Positions 7,341-15,857 of a stretch of DNA of 34,739 bases are shown in pieces. The notes beneath the pieces were generated by a model, which saw only the letters and a list, made by a program, of their open reading frames with translations, had not been told where the DNA came from and searched no databases. Position numbers and translations under genes: made by a program. Origin of the DNA: RGIG8306 sp964566025 (lineage in GTDB: Bacteria; Bacillota; Clostridia; Lachnospirales; Lachnospiraceae); contig CAZMHF010000020.1 of NCBI GenBank assembly GCA_964566025.1, positions 1 through 34,739 of the forward strand, in the 5' to 3' direction. Numbering within the stretch: the stretch's first letter is position 1; each line of letters opens with the position of its first letter.

Positions 7341-8267
7341 TCATAAATCAAACATTTTATCAATTGCTTTCGCATAAATTTCCTTTGCTTTTTGGAAATT
7401 TTGACTTGATTGCTCCGCGAAATTTTCCATCATCACACCACTGTTGATTTCGAGAATTTTCCATGTATTATCGCTAATAATTAAATCGATAGATGCAAAA
7501 CGCAAATGAAATAATGCAATGGCTTCTTGCACAATGTTTTTGGCCTTTGTTGAAAAATCCATTGTATCTACAACGATTGGCTTTGCTCCTTGCCCTAAAT
7601 TGTGTTTCCAGTTCAAAACAACCTTTTCATCACGAGAAATCACTTCATTCCATCTACTTAGGGATTGTTTTATATAACCACCCTCTGACATAAAATCAGG
7701 TGATTTTGCACACAATTGCTTTAAGGTACTTTCGCCATCGCCAACAACATATGGACGCTCTTTTGAAAATACCAATTCGATCTTTCCATCTAATACAATT
7801 GCTCGGTATTCATTTTCAATTTCTAGATAAGGAGAAATCGAAATCCCCCTGTTTTTTGCAAACAACTCAAAAACAATTTTCTCTAACTCTCGCTTGCAGG
7901 ATGCCATGTACACATCCTTTCCGCCCGTTCCTTCGTTGTTTTTAATAACGACTTTCTTATATTTTTCAAGCAGAAGCATCATCTCTTCGAAATTACCACC
8001 CCTAGGAATATATTCAATATATTCTGGTGACATAAAATAATGATGTGGCACACACGCCACCTTATTTTTTTGCATAATTTCGCTACTTACCGCTTTATCA
8101 TTGCAAATAGATTGGGTAACACCCAAATTAAGTGGAAATTGATATCCATAAATGTATTGCACGTTATTTTCTTTTTGCAACAAAAACGCCCACTCGCCTG
8201 CAAATGAGTGTATCGTTATTCCCTTTTCATGACAGATTTCACGGATTATTTGATTATACGTATTCAT
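7341..8267 (-). CDS. ATP-grasp ligase, cyanophycin synthetase/GshAB-like
   Basis: A 308-residue ATP-grasp enzyme. I choose the ATG at 8265-8267 because AAAGGA lies nine bases upstream; a longer frame would run 60 bases into nadE. The ATP-grasp core shows the nucleotide lysine in VVIKNNEGTGGKDVY, the central EYRAIVLDGKIELVFSKERP and VVGDGESTLKQL as in cyanophycin synthetase and the ATP-grasp part of GshAB, and the metal site IDLIISDNTWKILEINSG. Family members join an amino group to an activated carboxylate, but the substrate cannot be read here. It lies 13 bases after nadE in the same operon. Confidence 0.75.
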   Translation of the reverse strand: MNTYNQIIREICHEKGITIHSFAGEWAFLLQKENNVQYIYGYQFPLNLGVTQSICNDKAVSSEIMQKNKVACVPHHYFMSPEYIEYIPRGGNFEEMMLLLEKYKKVVIKNNEGTGGKDVYMASCKRELEKIVFELFAKNRGISISPYLEIENEYRAIVLDGKIELVFSKERPYVVGDGESTLKQLCAKSPDFMSEGGYIKQSLSRWNEVISRDEKVVLNWKHNLGQGAKPIVVDTMDFSTKAKNIVQEAIALFHLRFASIDLIISDNTWKILEINSGVMMENFAEQSSQNFQKAKEIYAKAIDKMFDL

Positions 8268-8280
8268 AAAGCATCCTTTA

Positions 8281-10191
8281 TTATAATTTATCGATTTCTT
8301 CAAGCCACAATGTCGCCATTGCATCACTTGGCATTCTTAAATCACCTCTTGGTGATAGGCAAACAGAGCCAACCTTTGGCCCATCTGGCAAGCATGAACG
8401 CTTATACTGATTTGCAAAGAATCGTTTGAAAAATAAATGAAGCCATTTTTTAATTGTTTCTTTATCGTATTCATCAAATGTATGATTTGCCATATAATAT
8501 ATTTTCTTTGGATCGCAACCATTGCGCAAAAAATGATACAGATAAAAATCGTGAAGCTCATACGGCCCTACAATTTCCTCTGTTTTTTGTGCAATTTCCC
8601 CTTCAGAAGGCGGAAGCAATTCAGGACTTACTGGTGTATCAACAATGTCAAGCAATACACTCTTAAGCTTCTCGTCCTTTGTTTTTCTTGCATAAAAATC
8701 AACTAAGTACTTAACCAATGTTTTTGGGATGGAAGCATTTACACCATACATCGACATATGGTCACCATTATAGGTTGCAAACCCCAATGCAAGCTCTGAT
8801 AAATCACCTGTTCCAACAACAATGCCGTTGTACTGGTTTGCTAAATCCATTAGTACTTGTGTTCGCTCTCTCGCTTGCGCATTTTCATAGGTTACATCAA
8901 ATAGCTTCATATCGTGCTCAATGTCTTTTAGATGAACACAAACAGCTTCGCTAATGTTTATTTCTTTTAAAGTAGTGCCAGCTATACTCGCAAGCGTGCA
9001 TGCGTTTTTATACGTTCGATCGGTTGTTCCAAAACAAGGCATTGTCACCGTAATAATGTTTTCTCGTCCAAAACCACTCATATCTGCTGTCTTAATTGCC
9101 ACTAATAAAGCCAGTGTTGAATCAAGCCCACCAGAAAGACCTAGTATCATTTTCTGCGTATGAATATGGTCTAATCGCTTTTTTAAGCCTCTTGATTGAA
9201 TTGCCAAAATTTCTTCGCAGCGTTCATCAAGTTGCTTTTTATCAGCTGGTACAAATGGTTTCTTTTCAATAAATCGTTTTAATGTTCTCCATTTTTTTTC
9301 GCCCAATGAAAACGCTATTTTAGAATAATGATGATCGTTTGCTGTTTCAAATGTGTCCATTTTATTTCGTTTGTATACCAATTGCTTTACATCAATATCG
9401 GTTGATATATAGCTATTGGCAAATGGCATGGAACGTTCTAGTAAATGTCCATTTTCGGAAATCATATTATCTCCCGCAAAAACTAAATCGGTTGTTGATT
9501 CCCCTTCGCCAGCACATGCATAAGCATATGCGCAAATTAATCGTTCAGATTGCCCTGTTACTAATCGCTCTCTTTGCTTGTCCTTGCCAATCATCGCATT
9601 GCTTGCGGAGCCATTGACAATCAACGTCGCTCCCGCCATCGCATGTCGTATACTTGGTGGATTTGGCATCCAAAGATCCTCACAAATCTCACAGCTAATC
9701 ACTAATTCATTAAGCTCTTGGCACACAAATTGAATATCCGTTCCAAAAGGAACTTCCACTTCATCAAACAAGGTATAGTAAATGTCTTTTGGTGCTTCTG
9801 AAAAATGTCTTTTTTCATAAAACTCTGCGTAATTTGGAATGTTCGTTTTTGGAATAAAGGCAAGCAATTTTCCGCTTTTAAAGACCGCCATAACATTGTA
9901 GACTTTTTGACGTTCTAGATATGGCAATCCAACAAATACTAATACATCGAATTCTTTTGTCTCTTCAATGATTTTTTTTAGATAGTCTTTTGCCCTATTA
10001 AGCAATAATGGTTGCCAAAATAAATCGCCACATGTATAAGAGGTCAGTGCCAATTCAGGAAAAACTAATACATCCGCATAATCATCCGATGCATTTTTCA
10101 CCATTTGTATAATTTGCTTTGCGTTGTATTCAATATCGCCTACACGAAGGCTTGTATTTGCTGTTGCTACCCTCACAAATCCGTTTTCCAT
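8281..10191 (-). CDS. nadE: Glutamine-dependent NAD(+) synthetase
   Basis: A 636-residue two-domain enzyme that amidates nicotinate adenine dinucleotide to NAD+ with ammonia from glutamine. The N-terminal nitrilase-type glutaminase has its triad visible: Glu46 (FPELALTSY), Lys115 (IPKTNIPN) and Cys170 (EICEDLW). The C-terminal synthetase has the PP-loop SGGLDS at 353-358 and ends with the GPKVGSVCLSPRGDLRMPSD segment of the long NadE form. The length fits the glutamine-dependent class, not the 250-residue ammonia-dependent one. The ribosome site is AGGAG. Confidence 0.96.
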   Translation of the reverse strand: MENGFVRVATANTSLRVGDIEYNAKQIIQMVKNASDDYADVLVFPELALTSYTCGDLFWQPLLLNRAKDYLKKIIEETKEFDVLVFVGLPYLERQKVYNVMAVFKSGKLLAFIPKTNIPNYAEFYEKRHFSEAPKDIYYTLFDEVEVPFGTDIQFVCQELNELVISCEICEDLWMPNPPSIRHAMAGATLIVNGSASNAMIGKDKQRERLVTGQSERLICAYAYACAGEGESTTDLVFAGDNMISENGHLLERSMPFANSYISTDIDVKQLVYKRNKMDTFETANDHHYSKIAFSLGEKKWRTLKRFIEKKPFVPADKKQLDERCEEILAIQSRGLKKRLDHIHTQKMILGLSGGLDSTLALLVAIKTADMSGFGRENIITVTMPCFGTTDRTYKNACTLASIAGTTLKEINISEAVCVHLKDIEHDMKLFDVTYENAQARERTQVLMDLANQYNGIVVGTGDLSELALGFATYNGDHMSMYGVNASIPKTLVKYLVDFYARKTKDEKLKSVLLDIVDTPVSPELLPPSEGEIAQKTEEIVGPYELHDFYLYHFLRNGCDPKKIYYMANHTFDEYDKETIKKWLHLFFKRFFANQYKRSCLPDGPKVGSVCLSPRGDLRMPSDAMATLWLEEIDKL

Positions 10192-10241
10192 CTTGTCTCC
10201 TCTCTCATTAAAGCGAATAACTACTACTCACTTTACTAGGG

Positions 10242-11090
10242 CTATCTTGTCCAATCCTGCTCCTTAATAATAGCATATGGTATATGTAAATTTCCATACC
10301 CAATTCCCAATTTAATATCTGGTTTATTGGTTCCATGAAAATCGGATCCACCTGAAACAAGCAAACCATACCGATTAGCAATTGTTCGAAGCCATGCTTC
10401 TTCTTTTTTGCTATGTGAAGTATAAATGGCCTCGATACCACGAAGACCAATTGATAGCAAATATTCTACTAATTGAATTTGTTCATAGCTATTCATATGG
10501 TACTGCATAGGATGAGCAAGCACTGGTATGCCATCCGCCATTTTAATAAGCTCCATAACTGCTTCTGGCGTTATGTGCTTTTTAGGGATATAATACTTCT
10601 TCCCATCTCCAATATATTGATCAAACGCTTCTTTCATTGAATTGACATAGCCTTTATCTAACAAATAGCGTGCTAAATTCGCTCGCGTGATTACGGTTTC
10701 TTCACCAAATCGTTTTTTGATTTGTTCTTCACTAATATCAAATCCGCCAGCACTTAGCCCAACAATCATTTCACGATTTCTTTCTTGTCTATCCATTTGA
10801 TTTTTATGCAGCGCCTTTTGAAACGCCAGATTCTTTTCATTAATAAACAATCCTAAAATATGAATATCGCGTCCATTGTAAATTGCTGAGCATTCAATAC
10901 CTGAAATAAGCATCGGCTTTATATGTTCCTCAATCGCATCCAAATACGCATAGGCTTCTTGCAACCCTTGTGTCGTATCATGGTCTGTTATCGCAATTGC
11001 CTTTAGTTGATTTGTAATGGCAAGTTCCATAAGCCTAGAAGGCGACAAAGTACCATCTGAACAGCTGGTATGTGTATGCAAATCAATCAT
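10242..11090 (-). CDS. PHP-domain phosphoesterase (YciV/RNase AM-like)
   Basis: A 282-residue metal-dependent phosphoesterase of the PHP superfamily. The start at the ATG 11088-11090 is preferred because GGAG precedes it and the protein then opens directly with MIDLHTHTSCSDG, the first metal-binding motif. Other motifs follow in order: ITDHDTTQGL, ISGIECSA, VLAHPMQYH and SGGSDFHG. The family includes the YciV/TrpH enzymes, which act as 5'-3' exonucleases on short RNA/DNA or on 3',5'-bisphosphonucleotides. The exact substrate is not evident. It starts one base after the nfo stop codon, so DNA repair and nucleotide turnover sit together. Confidence 0.88.
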   Translation of the reverse strand: MIDLHTHTSCSDGTLSPSRLMELAITNQLKAIAITDHDTTQGLQEAYAYLDAIEEHIKPMLISGIECSAIYNGRDIHILGLFINEKNLAFQKALHKNQMDRQERNREMIVGLSAGGFDISEEQIKKRFGEETVITRANLARYLLDKGYVNSMKEAFDQYIGDGKKYYIPKKHITPEAVMELIKMADGIPVLAHPMQYHMNSYEQIQLVEYLLSIGLRGIEAIYTSHSKKEEAWLRTIANRYGLLVSGGSDFHGTNKPDIKLGIGYGNLHIPYAIIKEQDWTR

Positions 11091-11091
11091 A

Positions 11092-12015
11092 CTACACTCC
11101 TTTTTCTGTGGCAAGATTACTAGCAATGATATGTTCTTTTAGCATTGGATCAAATGTCTTATTTCGTAGCATTTCTATTTCATGTCGATACGGAGGATAG
11201 GACTCTTTTGTATTTTCATTTTTCACATAAGGACTTTCTAAAATCTTAATACTATGCGTTAGTGCTTCATGATGCGCAATATAACATAATGCATCAAATC
11301 CAATATAGCCAAATCCGATATTCTCATGGCGGTCTTTTTTTGCGCCATAGGTGTTTTTGCTGTCATTTAAATGAACAACAGCAGCTTGATCGATTCCAAT
11401 GATCTTATCAAATTGATTAACAACTGAGTCGAAATCATTAATTACATCATATCCACTATCGTGCATGTGACACGAGTCAAAGCAAACACGTAACCATTCA
11501 TTATGAACAACTCCATCATAAATTTGTGCAAGCATTTCAAAGGTGTAGCATAGCTCGCTTCCCTTTCCTGACATAGTCTCTAATGTGATATACACATCAT
11601 TATTTTTTTCGATAACTTCATTTAATCCCTTAATAACTTGCTTAATACCTGCTTCTTCTCCCGCTCCTACATGCGAACCAGGATGCAACACTAGGTATTT
11701 ACTTCCTAGCGCTTTTGTTCTTTCAATTTCTTTTTTAAGTACCTCCACACCAATTTCGTAGGTTTGTGGCTTAATGCTATTTCCTAAATTAATAATATAT
11801 GGTGCATGCACAACAATATCGCTAATACCATGCTCCTTCATAAACGACAATCCCGCAGGAATATTTAACTCACTAATATCTTTTCTTTTTGTATTTTGTG
11901 GTGCTCCTGTATACACCATAAATGTATTTGCACCATATGAAAAAGCTTCCTTTGCAGAGCCTAAAAACATTTCAGGTGCTTTCATTCCTACATGTGAACC
12001 AATTTTAAATTCCAT
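11092..12015 (-). CDS. nfo: Deoxyribonuclease IV (AP endonuclease)
   Basis: Endonuclease IV cleaves DNA 5' to abasic sites in base excision repair with a trinuclear zinc site. Motifs in the 307-residue protein match the family: GSHVGMKAPEMFLGSAKEA, VVHAPYIINLGNS, YLVLHPGSHVG, ITLETMSGKGSELC, CFDSCHMHDSGYD, VVHLNDSKNTYGAKKDRHEN and ILESPYV. I use the ATG at 12013-12015; a GTG directly before it is also possible. No normal ribosome site is present: the start is preceded by three tandem GTGAGAAA-type octamers, which offer only weak pairing. Expression may therefore be low or coupled. Confidence 0.94.
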   Translation of the reverse strand: MEFKIGSHVGMKAPEMFLGSAKEAFSYGANTFMVYTGAPQNTKRKDISELNIPAGLSFMKEHGISDIVVHAPYIINLGNSIKPQTYEIGVEVLKKEIERTKALGSKYLVLHPGSHVGAGEEAGIKQVIKGLNEVIEKNNDVYITLETMSGKGSELCYTFEMLAQIYDGVVHNEWLRVCFDSCHMHDSGYDVINDFDSVVNQFDKIIGIDQAAVVHLNDSKNTYGAKKDRHENIGFGYIGFDALCYIAHHEALTHSIKILESPYVKNENTKESYPPYRHEIEMLRNKTFDPMLKEHIIASNLATEKGV

Positions 12016-12039
12016 CACTTTCTCACTTTCTCACTTTCT
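12016..12039 (-). repeat. Octamer tandem repeat at the nfo start
   Basis: Three perfect copies of CACTTTCT (minus strand AGAAAGTG) occupy the place where the nfo ribosome site should be and abut its ATG. An 8-base unit is not a multiple of three, but it lies outside the coding frame, so copy changes would move initiation signals rather than shift the frame. Confidence 0.75.
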
Positions 12040-12056
12040 GACCTTATTAATCAAGC

Positions 12057-12071
12057 GGATACTAAAAATCC
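12057..12071. repeat. Short palindrome of the GGAT-7-ATCC family, copy 2
   Basis: GGAT and ATCC enclose ACTAAAA in the nfo leader. The plus-strand flanks (CTTATTAATCAAGC before it) resemble those of the copy at 16084 (CCTTCTTATCAAATG). Further along the plus strand GTAACC, CAAGCAGC and AGAAGCAGGGACTTGCC echo, in order, parts of the three-hairpin module, so this gap may hold a decayed third copy. Confidence 0.4.
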
Positions 12072-12121
12072 ACTTTGAGTCGTTAGTAACCTTCTCAAGC
12101 AGCACTCGTTTAGAAGCAGGG

Positions 12122-12148
12122 ACTTGCCTGACTTGCCTGACTTGCTTG
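12122..12148. repeat. 9-base tandem repeat after the rrf2 stop
   Basis: ACTTGCCTG, ACTTGCCTG and ACTTGCTTG follow each other immediately downstream of the regulator's TAG. I see no hairpin with a T-run here, so it is not an obvious terminator. The 134 bases between rrf2 and nfo otherwise hold only the palindrome and octamer repeat described separately. Confidence 0.7.
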
Positions 12149-12149
12149 A

Positions 12150-12578
12150 CTAGATCACATAGCTACCTTGGCTTTGCCAATCAATTAAATCAGCAATTGT
12201 TACATTGTCTACAACATTGCTAATCGCTTCATCTAGCTTCTTCCATAGCGGCAAAGTGGCGCATTCGTTTTGTCGAATACATTCGTTCACATCATCCACA
12301 AGGCACGCCACTGGCGACAAGCTACCTTCTATCAACCGCAAAATCATACCTGCTGTATATTCTTCTGGTTTTTTGGTTAATAAATAACCACCCATTGGAC
12401 CACGAATACTCTTTACAAATTGTGCTTTTTGCAATGTTGAAACAATTTGCTCTAAATATTTATCAGAAATTTGTTGGCGTTTGGCGATATCTTTAATACG
12501 AATAGGGTTACCATCATCATGGGTCGCCATATCAATCATCATTCGCAATGCATAACGCCCCTTTGTTGATATTCTCAT
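12150..12578 (-). CDS. Rrf2-family regulator with a three-Cys cluster
   Basis: A 142-residue transcription factor with an N-terminal winged helix: MRISTKGRYALRMMIDMA, then IRIKDIAKRQQISDKYLEQI as the recognition helix region and SIRGPMGGYLL as the wing. Three cysteines in the C-terminal part (ACLVDDVNECIRQNECATL, spacing C-7-C-5-C) suit a [2Fe-2S] cluster as in IscR, which separates it from CymR-type members without cysteines. It probably senses iron-sulfur or redox state. It lies 17 bases after clpX and before nfo, so it may control this operon. No isc or suf genes are nearby, so I give no symbol. Confidence 0.85.
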   Translation of the reverse strand: MRISTKGRYALRMMIDMATHDDGNPIRIKDIAKRQQISDKYLEQIVSTLQKAQFVKSIRGPMGGYLLTKKPEEYTAGMILRLIEGSLSPVACLVDDVNECIRQNECATLPLWKKLDEAISNVVDNVTIADLIDWQSQGSYVI

Positions 12579-12595
12579 AACAGCCTCCTTAAGAT

Positions 12596-14152
12596 TTACA
12601 CACTCACGCCTCGAAGTTCAATAATTGGTGCGCCTTTTTTATTAATATAATCTTCTGTAATGACAACGCGTCCTATGTTTTTGTCCTTTGGAATTTCAAA
12701 CATAATATCCATCATAAAGCTTTCAATAATGGCACGCAAAGCTCTAGCTCCTGTGTCCTTCTTCACTGCTAGATTAGCAATGGCAAGTAATGCTTCATCT
12801 GTAAATTCTAATTTTACCTCATCATAAGATAATAATTTTTGATATTGACGTAAGATAGCGTTACGTGGTTCCTGCAAAATCCTAACTAGCATATCTGCAT
12901 TTAATGGCTCTAAGGCAAATACAATTGGCAAGCGACCTAAAAACTCTGGAATCATACCAAATGCGCGCAAATCCTCATTCTCTACTTTCGCCAAAATATT
13001 TTTATCCTCTGTATATTTGTCTTTTAACTCTGCGCCAAATCCAATCGATGAGCGACTTAATAAACGCTCCTTAATCACATCTTCTAACCCTGGGAAAGCT
13101 CCGCCAAGAATAAATAAAATATTTGACGTATCCATTTGCACAAGAGGAACCATCGCACCCTTGCTATTTGATCCAACAGGAATTTCCACAATACTACCTT
13201 CTAATAACTTAAGAAGTCCTTGTTGAACCGATTCACCACTGACGTCTCTACTACTTGTATTTTTCTTTTTTGCAAGCTTGTCGATTTCATCAATAAACAC
13301 AATGCCTCTTTCTGCTTTCTCAATATCATCATCTGCGGCCGTAAGAAGCTTACTTAAAACACTTTCGATATCATCTCCAATATAACCTGCTTCCGTTAGG
13401 CTTGTTGCATCCGCTATAGCCAATGGAACGTTCAACAAACGTGCTAATGTTTGCACCAAATAGGTTTTTCCAGAGCCAGTAGGACCAACCATAAGCATAT
13501 TTGATTTTTGAATATCCACATCTTCTTCTGTATGTAAAATACGCTTATAATGATTATATACTGCTACGGAAATCGCTTTTTTGGCGAACTCCTGCCCAAT
13601 CACAAATTCATCTAGCTTTGCCTTGATTTTATGTGGTGCTGGTATTTTCTTTAAGCTGATTTCTTCTTTTTTCTCTTCTTTATTAGAAGAAGATTCTTCT
13701 ACTTTTTCGCTTACTTGTGCCGAAGATACTATGCCGTTGGCTACGTTATCATCTTCTATATCAATTTTTTTGATTGTCTTTTTTCGATTATTCTTAACAC
13801 TTTTTTGTTGTGGCATTTGAGGAATAAACGTTCCTAAATCCTTCATCAAATCTTCAATGTTTTGATAGTCACCAGATAAAACAATGCTGGCAGGCATATT
13901 CCCATTTGTAAGACCTGATTTCGTAATGGTGTCAAATGCACGTTGCATACAAGAACTACAAACTAGCAATCCTGGTGGCACATCAATCAATTGTCCTGTT
14001 TTTGATTCAGGTTGACGACACATACTACAAAAGCGATCAATATCTTTTTTATCCTCTTGGTCATCCTTGCTATCAATTACTTCACTTTCAACACTGTCTA
14101 AATTTATTTCTTCGAACAAATTGTCGTTATTATCAATATTATCGTTATTCAT
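12596..14152 (-). CDS. Divergent ClpX-type unfoldase
   Basis: An AAA+ ATPase of 518 residues, about 100 longer than typical ClpX. It keeps the zinc-binding domain (Cys42, Cys45, Cys65, Cys68), Walker A GPTGSGKT (223-230), a pore loop GYIG (256-259, usually GYVG), Walker B IVFIDE (284-289), the IGF loop that docks on ClpP (370-372) and sensor 2 GARALR. The extra length is a charged linker (about 80-165) between zinc domain and ATPase. The RKH pore loop of canonical ClpX is missing: where it should stand, the protein reads VGSNSKGAMVP. Unfolding for ClpP is likely but with altered substrate choice. No clpP is nearby. It could be the only ClpX or a second paralogue. Confidence 0.85.
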   Translation of the reverse strand: MNNDNIDNNDNLFEEINLDSVESEVIDSKDDQEDKKDIDRFCSMCRQPESKTGQLIDVPPGLLVCSSCMQRAFDTITKSGLTNGNMPASIVLSGDYQNIEDLMKDLGTFIPQMPQQKSVKNNRKKTIKKIDIEDDNVANGIVSSAQVSEKVEESSSNKEEKKEEISLKKIPAPHKIKAKLDEFVIGQEFAKKAISVAVYNHYKRILHTEEDVDIQKSNMLMVGPTGSGKTYLVQTLARLLNVPLAIADATSLTEAGYIGDDIESVLSKLLTAADDDIEKAERGIVFIDEIDKLAKKKNTSSRDVSGESVQQGLLKLLEGSIVEIPVGSNSKGAMVPLVQMDTSNILFILGGAFPGLEDVIKERLLSRSSIGFGAELKDKYTEDKNILAKVENEDLRAFGMIPEFLGRLPIVFALEPLNADMLVRILQEPRNAILRQYQKLLSYDEVKLEFTDEALLAIANLAVKKDTGARALRAIIESFMMDIMFEIPKDKNIGRVVITEDYINKKGAPIIELRGVSV

Positions 14153-14197
14153 ATGATTCCTTTCTTTCTATAAGGCAATTGCTATATCGCTATTATG

Positions 14198-14226
14198 ATT
14201 ATAGACTAAAGCAAGATTTGAAACAA
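14198..14226 (-). promoter_or_regulatory. Promoter of the clpX-like operon
   Basis: Minus strand: TTGTTT, 17-base spacer, perfect TATAAT, 45 bases before the ATG of the ClpX variant. It lies just beyond the htrA terminator, consistent with the start of a new transcription unit. Confidence 0.65.
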
Positions 14227-14263
14227 GATAAAAAATCTAATGTTTTCATAAAGCGTGGTAAGC

Positions 14264-14317
14264 ATAATATAACAAAAATCTTATTTACACAACCTTTTGG
14301 CCATGTAAATAAGATTT
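14264..14317 (-). terminator. Rho-independent terminator of htrA
   Basis: The arms AAATCTTATTTACA (14276-14289, plus strand) and TGTAAATAAGATTT (14304-14317) pair perfectly over 14 bp. On the minus strand a T-rich tract (TTTTTGTTATATT, counting the end of the stem) follows. It begins 16 bases after the protease stop codon. Confidence 0.88.
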
Positions 14318-14333
14318 GTATAGATTTAAGTTT

Positions 14334-15812
14334 TTATTCCTTAATATCGCTTCTTGAGCCGAGCTTAATCGTTACTTTTTCTTCTTCGTAATAACGCCTA
14401 TTTCCCTTTTCAACTAATGTCAAATAGGTTACCTCAACTTCCATTCCACCTTCATAATAAGATAATGCACCTACTAACTCTTCCCAGCTTTCAACACTCT
14501 CGCCATCAATCGCTGTAATAATATCATAGGCCTTAAGACCTGCCTTATGTGCTGGTGAATCCTCCACAACGCTTTGGATAAAGACGCCTTTTTCTGGCAT
14601 CATATATTGGTCAGATCCTTCAATACCCAGATAGCCCCTTTTACTTTCATCAGCAATCGGTTGACGTTGTTCTTTGTTCATCAATTCCTCGATAATTTCA
14701 AGGGATGAAGTAATCGGTATGGCATATCCAATACCCTCTACTTCTTCTGACGCATATTTTGCAGAATTAATGGCAACTAGTTCTCCATACATATTAAACA
14801 ATCCACCACCACTATTTCCTGGATTAATTGCCGCATTTGTTTGAAGCAATGTTCTTGTAATATTAGAGAATTTCACATCTCGGTTTAAGGCACTGATAAT
14901 GCCATTTGTTACCGATTGACCAAATCCCAATGCATTGCCAATTGCAATAACTCCCTGTCCAACTTTTAGCTTATCTGAATCGCCAATTTGTGCTTTTTTA
15001 ATAGAAGATAATGTATCTTTTTCTATTGAGGAAATCGGTATGGATAACACCGCTAAATCAGAATCTTCATGCGTGCCTTTTACAATTGCATCAACAGTAA
15101 CATCATTGAAAAATGTAACGGTGATTTTTATAGAGCTAATTGTATAAAAATTTTGTGACTCCGGTAAAATAACATGGGCGTTCGTAAGGACTAATAAATT
15201 TTCTTCATCCTGAGCAATAATAACGCCTGATCCTGCACCTGTGCTTTCGCCTCCGGAAAACCAATTACTCGTTGGCGAGTAGGTTGCTGTATTGGTAACA
15301 GCTACTATACAAGGCATAACCTCTTCAACAATCGGCGAAACATCATATAGCGTTGGGTTCGCATTATTGGTTTGTCCTACTTGATTCACATCCAATGTAA
15401 GCTTCTCTTGTGTTGATTCTGTCTCTTCCTTATTTGCACCTACTTTATTCGTTTCTTCCTTTGTCTTATCCTTTGCAACTTCTTTTGTATTTTGTTGCTC
15501 CTCAAGGTTATCAAAGTATTTTTCTCCAAAATGCATAAGCACCATCATAAACAATGCAAATGTAGCAATCGCTAATGCAATACCCATAAATGGTTTCAAT
15601 GGATTTTTTCTTGGAGGCTCATAATGATAATTAGGCATTTGACCTCCTTCGTGAGTTGGTTCATCCTTTTTTTCTTCAGGTGATGCTTCTTTTTTTAATG
15701 TCTCCCACTCTTCATCAGTTACTACTTCGATAGGTGTCCCATATTCATCACTCTCATGCTCGCGTTCCGATACATAATCGTTGTCATCGTTGATTTCAAA
15801 ATCGTCTCTCAT
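14334..15812 (-). CDS. HtrA/DegP-like membrane serine protease
   Basis: A 492-residue envelope quality-control protease. The start at 15810-15812 is chosen for its GGAAGAGGG ribosome site; a longer frame would run into the hairpin module. It has an acidic cytoplasmic N-terminus (1-70), one transmembrane helix (about 74-95), a charged linker, and a trypsin-like domain with the triad His213 (LTNAHVI), Asp252 (SDLAVL) and Ser334 (NPGNSGGG). One C-terminal PDZ domain begins near RGYLGIEGSDQYM. This is the usual Gram-positive single-PDZ membrane layout. It is flanked by its own terminator and by the hairpin module at 15858-15952, so it is probably monocistronic. The paralogue (HtrA, HtrB or YyxA) cannot be decided. 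Confidence 0.92.
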   Translation of the reverse strand: MRDDFEINDDNDYVSEREHESDEYGTPIEVVTDEEWETLKKEASPEEKKDEPTHEGGQMPNYHYEPPRKNPLKPFMGIALAIATFALFMMVLMHFGEKYFDNLEEQQNTKEVAKDKTKEETNKVGANKEETESTQEKLTLDVNQVGQTNNANPTLYDVSPIVEEVMPCIVAVTNTATYSPTSNWFSGGESTGAGSGVIIAQDEENLLVLTNAHVILPESQNFYTISSIKITVTFFNDVTVDAIVKGTHEDSDLAVLSIPISSIEKDTLSSIKKAQIGDSDKLKVGQGVIAIGNALGFGQSVTNGIISALNRDVKFSNITRTLLQTNAAINPGNSGGGLFNMYGELVAINSAKYASEEVEGIGYAIPITSSLEIIEELMNKEQRQPIADESKRGYLGIEGSDQYMMPEKGVFIQSVVEDSPAHKAGLKAYDIITAIDGESVESWEELVGALSYYEGGMEVEVTYLTLVEKGNRRYYEEEKVTIKLGSRSDIKE

Positions 15813-15838
15813 GATTCCCTCTTCCTTTCTACTTAAAT

Positions 15839-15855
15839 AAGATACTCGTAATCTT
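15839..15855. repeat. Short palindrome, copy 3, with compensating changes
   Basis: AAGAT and ATCTT enclose ACTCGTA in the htrA leader. Compared with GGAT-ACTCATA-ATCC at 16084, both outer arms changed together (GG to AG and CC to CT), preserving pairing. It directly precedes hairpin A of the second module on the plus strand. Confidence 0.5.
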
Positions 15856-15857
15856 GT

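Noticed and set aside
11774..12223. Plus-strand frame with a Cys-Leu-Thr repeat
   Set aside because: The repeat comes from the 9-base tandem after rrf2; the rest is antisense to nfo and the regulator.
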